Shown one piece after another: positions 63,501-64,000 of a stretch of 64,000 bases of DNA (the stretch's first letter is position 1; each line of letters begins with the position of its first letter). A model generated the notes under the pieces. It saw only the letters and a program-made list of their open reading frames with translations. It was not told the origin of the DNA and did not search any database. Source of the DNA: Euryodendron excelsum (taxonomy: Eukaryota; Streptophyta; Magnoliopsida; Ericales; Pentaphylacaceae); NCBI GenBank assembly GCA_033060915.1, contig CM065389.1, positions 7,200,001-7,264,000 on the forward strand, written 5' to 3'. Both the position numbers and the translations under genes were made by a program.

Positions 63501-64000
63501 TTTGAAAATAATTGGTCTTGAATTCTTATTTACTGGATGTTTATGTACTTTTTGTCATAGTGCATTAGTAGATCTTGATTTTTATCTTATTTATGATGTA
63601 TAGTTTTTTTTATTCCTCATTTATATATTGGTTTAACTATTTTTAGACATTCTGCAATTTTATCTGATTTTGCACTTTGAAATCTGACTCCATTTTTTTT
63701 CCTTTTTATTCTCCTTTTAAAATTGTATTTGTTGTATTTTATGATATTAGTCACAAATTATGACTGCAGCTCCTTAGGTTATGGGTTTTTAATCATCTAC
63801 ATTTTTAGGTCTGTGACCACAGAGGTTGTGGTTACGTGGTAGAGATGCATTAGGAACATGGTTTTGAAAATTGGCTGATACATAACGGGATTTTGTAGTC
63901 CCATTACAGATAGGCTGTAATTTATCAGTGATAAAAAAAAACACTATTGTAACAACCAGTTACGGCACCATTAGTGTCTGTAACAGCCAAAATTTTTACC

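Overview
This is nuclear DNA from a flowering plant, very probably a eudicot. The evidence is AT-rich non-coding sequence, GT-AG introns (several of 2-5 kb), plant-specific gene families and many decayed plant transposons. I could not identify the species. No prokaryotic, organellar or viral gene block, rRNA, intact tRNA or CRISPR array was seen.

There are five genes. (1) A squalene epoxidase (1987-5422, +) has eight exons, an apparently intact 522-residue product, a TATA box and a GA-rich leader. (2) A membrane-anchored DnaJ/J-domain protein (7895-16198, -) has seven exons and 250 residues. (3) A CGR2/CGR3-type Golgi pectin methyltransferase homologue (18485-27536, +) has six coding exons and 262 residues. 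Genes 2 and 3 are divergent across about 1.1 kb. (4) A 1-aminocyclopropane-1-carboxylate (ACC) synthase (34691-36824, +) has four exons and 470 residues, and ends in a type-2-like TOE tail. (5) An OSCA/CSC1-like (DUF221) channel of the HYP1/RXW8 group (44191-63427, +) runs off the right edge; eight coding exons (580 codons) are visible. Exon joins were worked out by hand from splice sites, reading phase and family conservation. The genes do not form a pathway: they cover sterol/triterpenoid synthesis, chaperoning, wall pectin, ethylene and an osmosensing-type ion channel.

The rest is introns and intergenic DNA shaped by transposons. The clearest are: an antisense LTR retrotransposon with a 5-bp target duplication in the channel gene (50097-53441), whose U3 carries a four-unit array of GTTCGAAC palindromes; a 407-bp foldback element with a perfect 5-bp duplication (58008-58414); two members of an hAT-like TIR family (27609-28065 and 45340-45606), the second with a perfect 8-bp duplication and later partly copied by a 397-bp tandem duplication; a MITE family clustered around the ACC synthase gene; a TRIM-like miniature retroelement; and a pair of tRNA-derived SINE-like repeats. 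No new multi-gene system was found. The points most worth following up are the retroelement U3 array, the foldback element, the layered insertion/duplication history in the channel introns and the polyglutamine tract beside the ACC synthase degradation signal.
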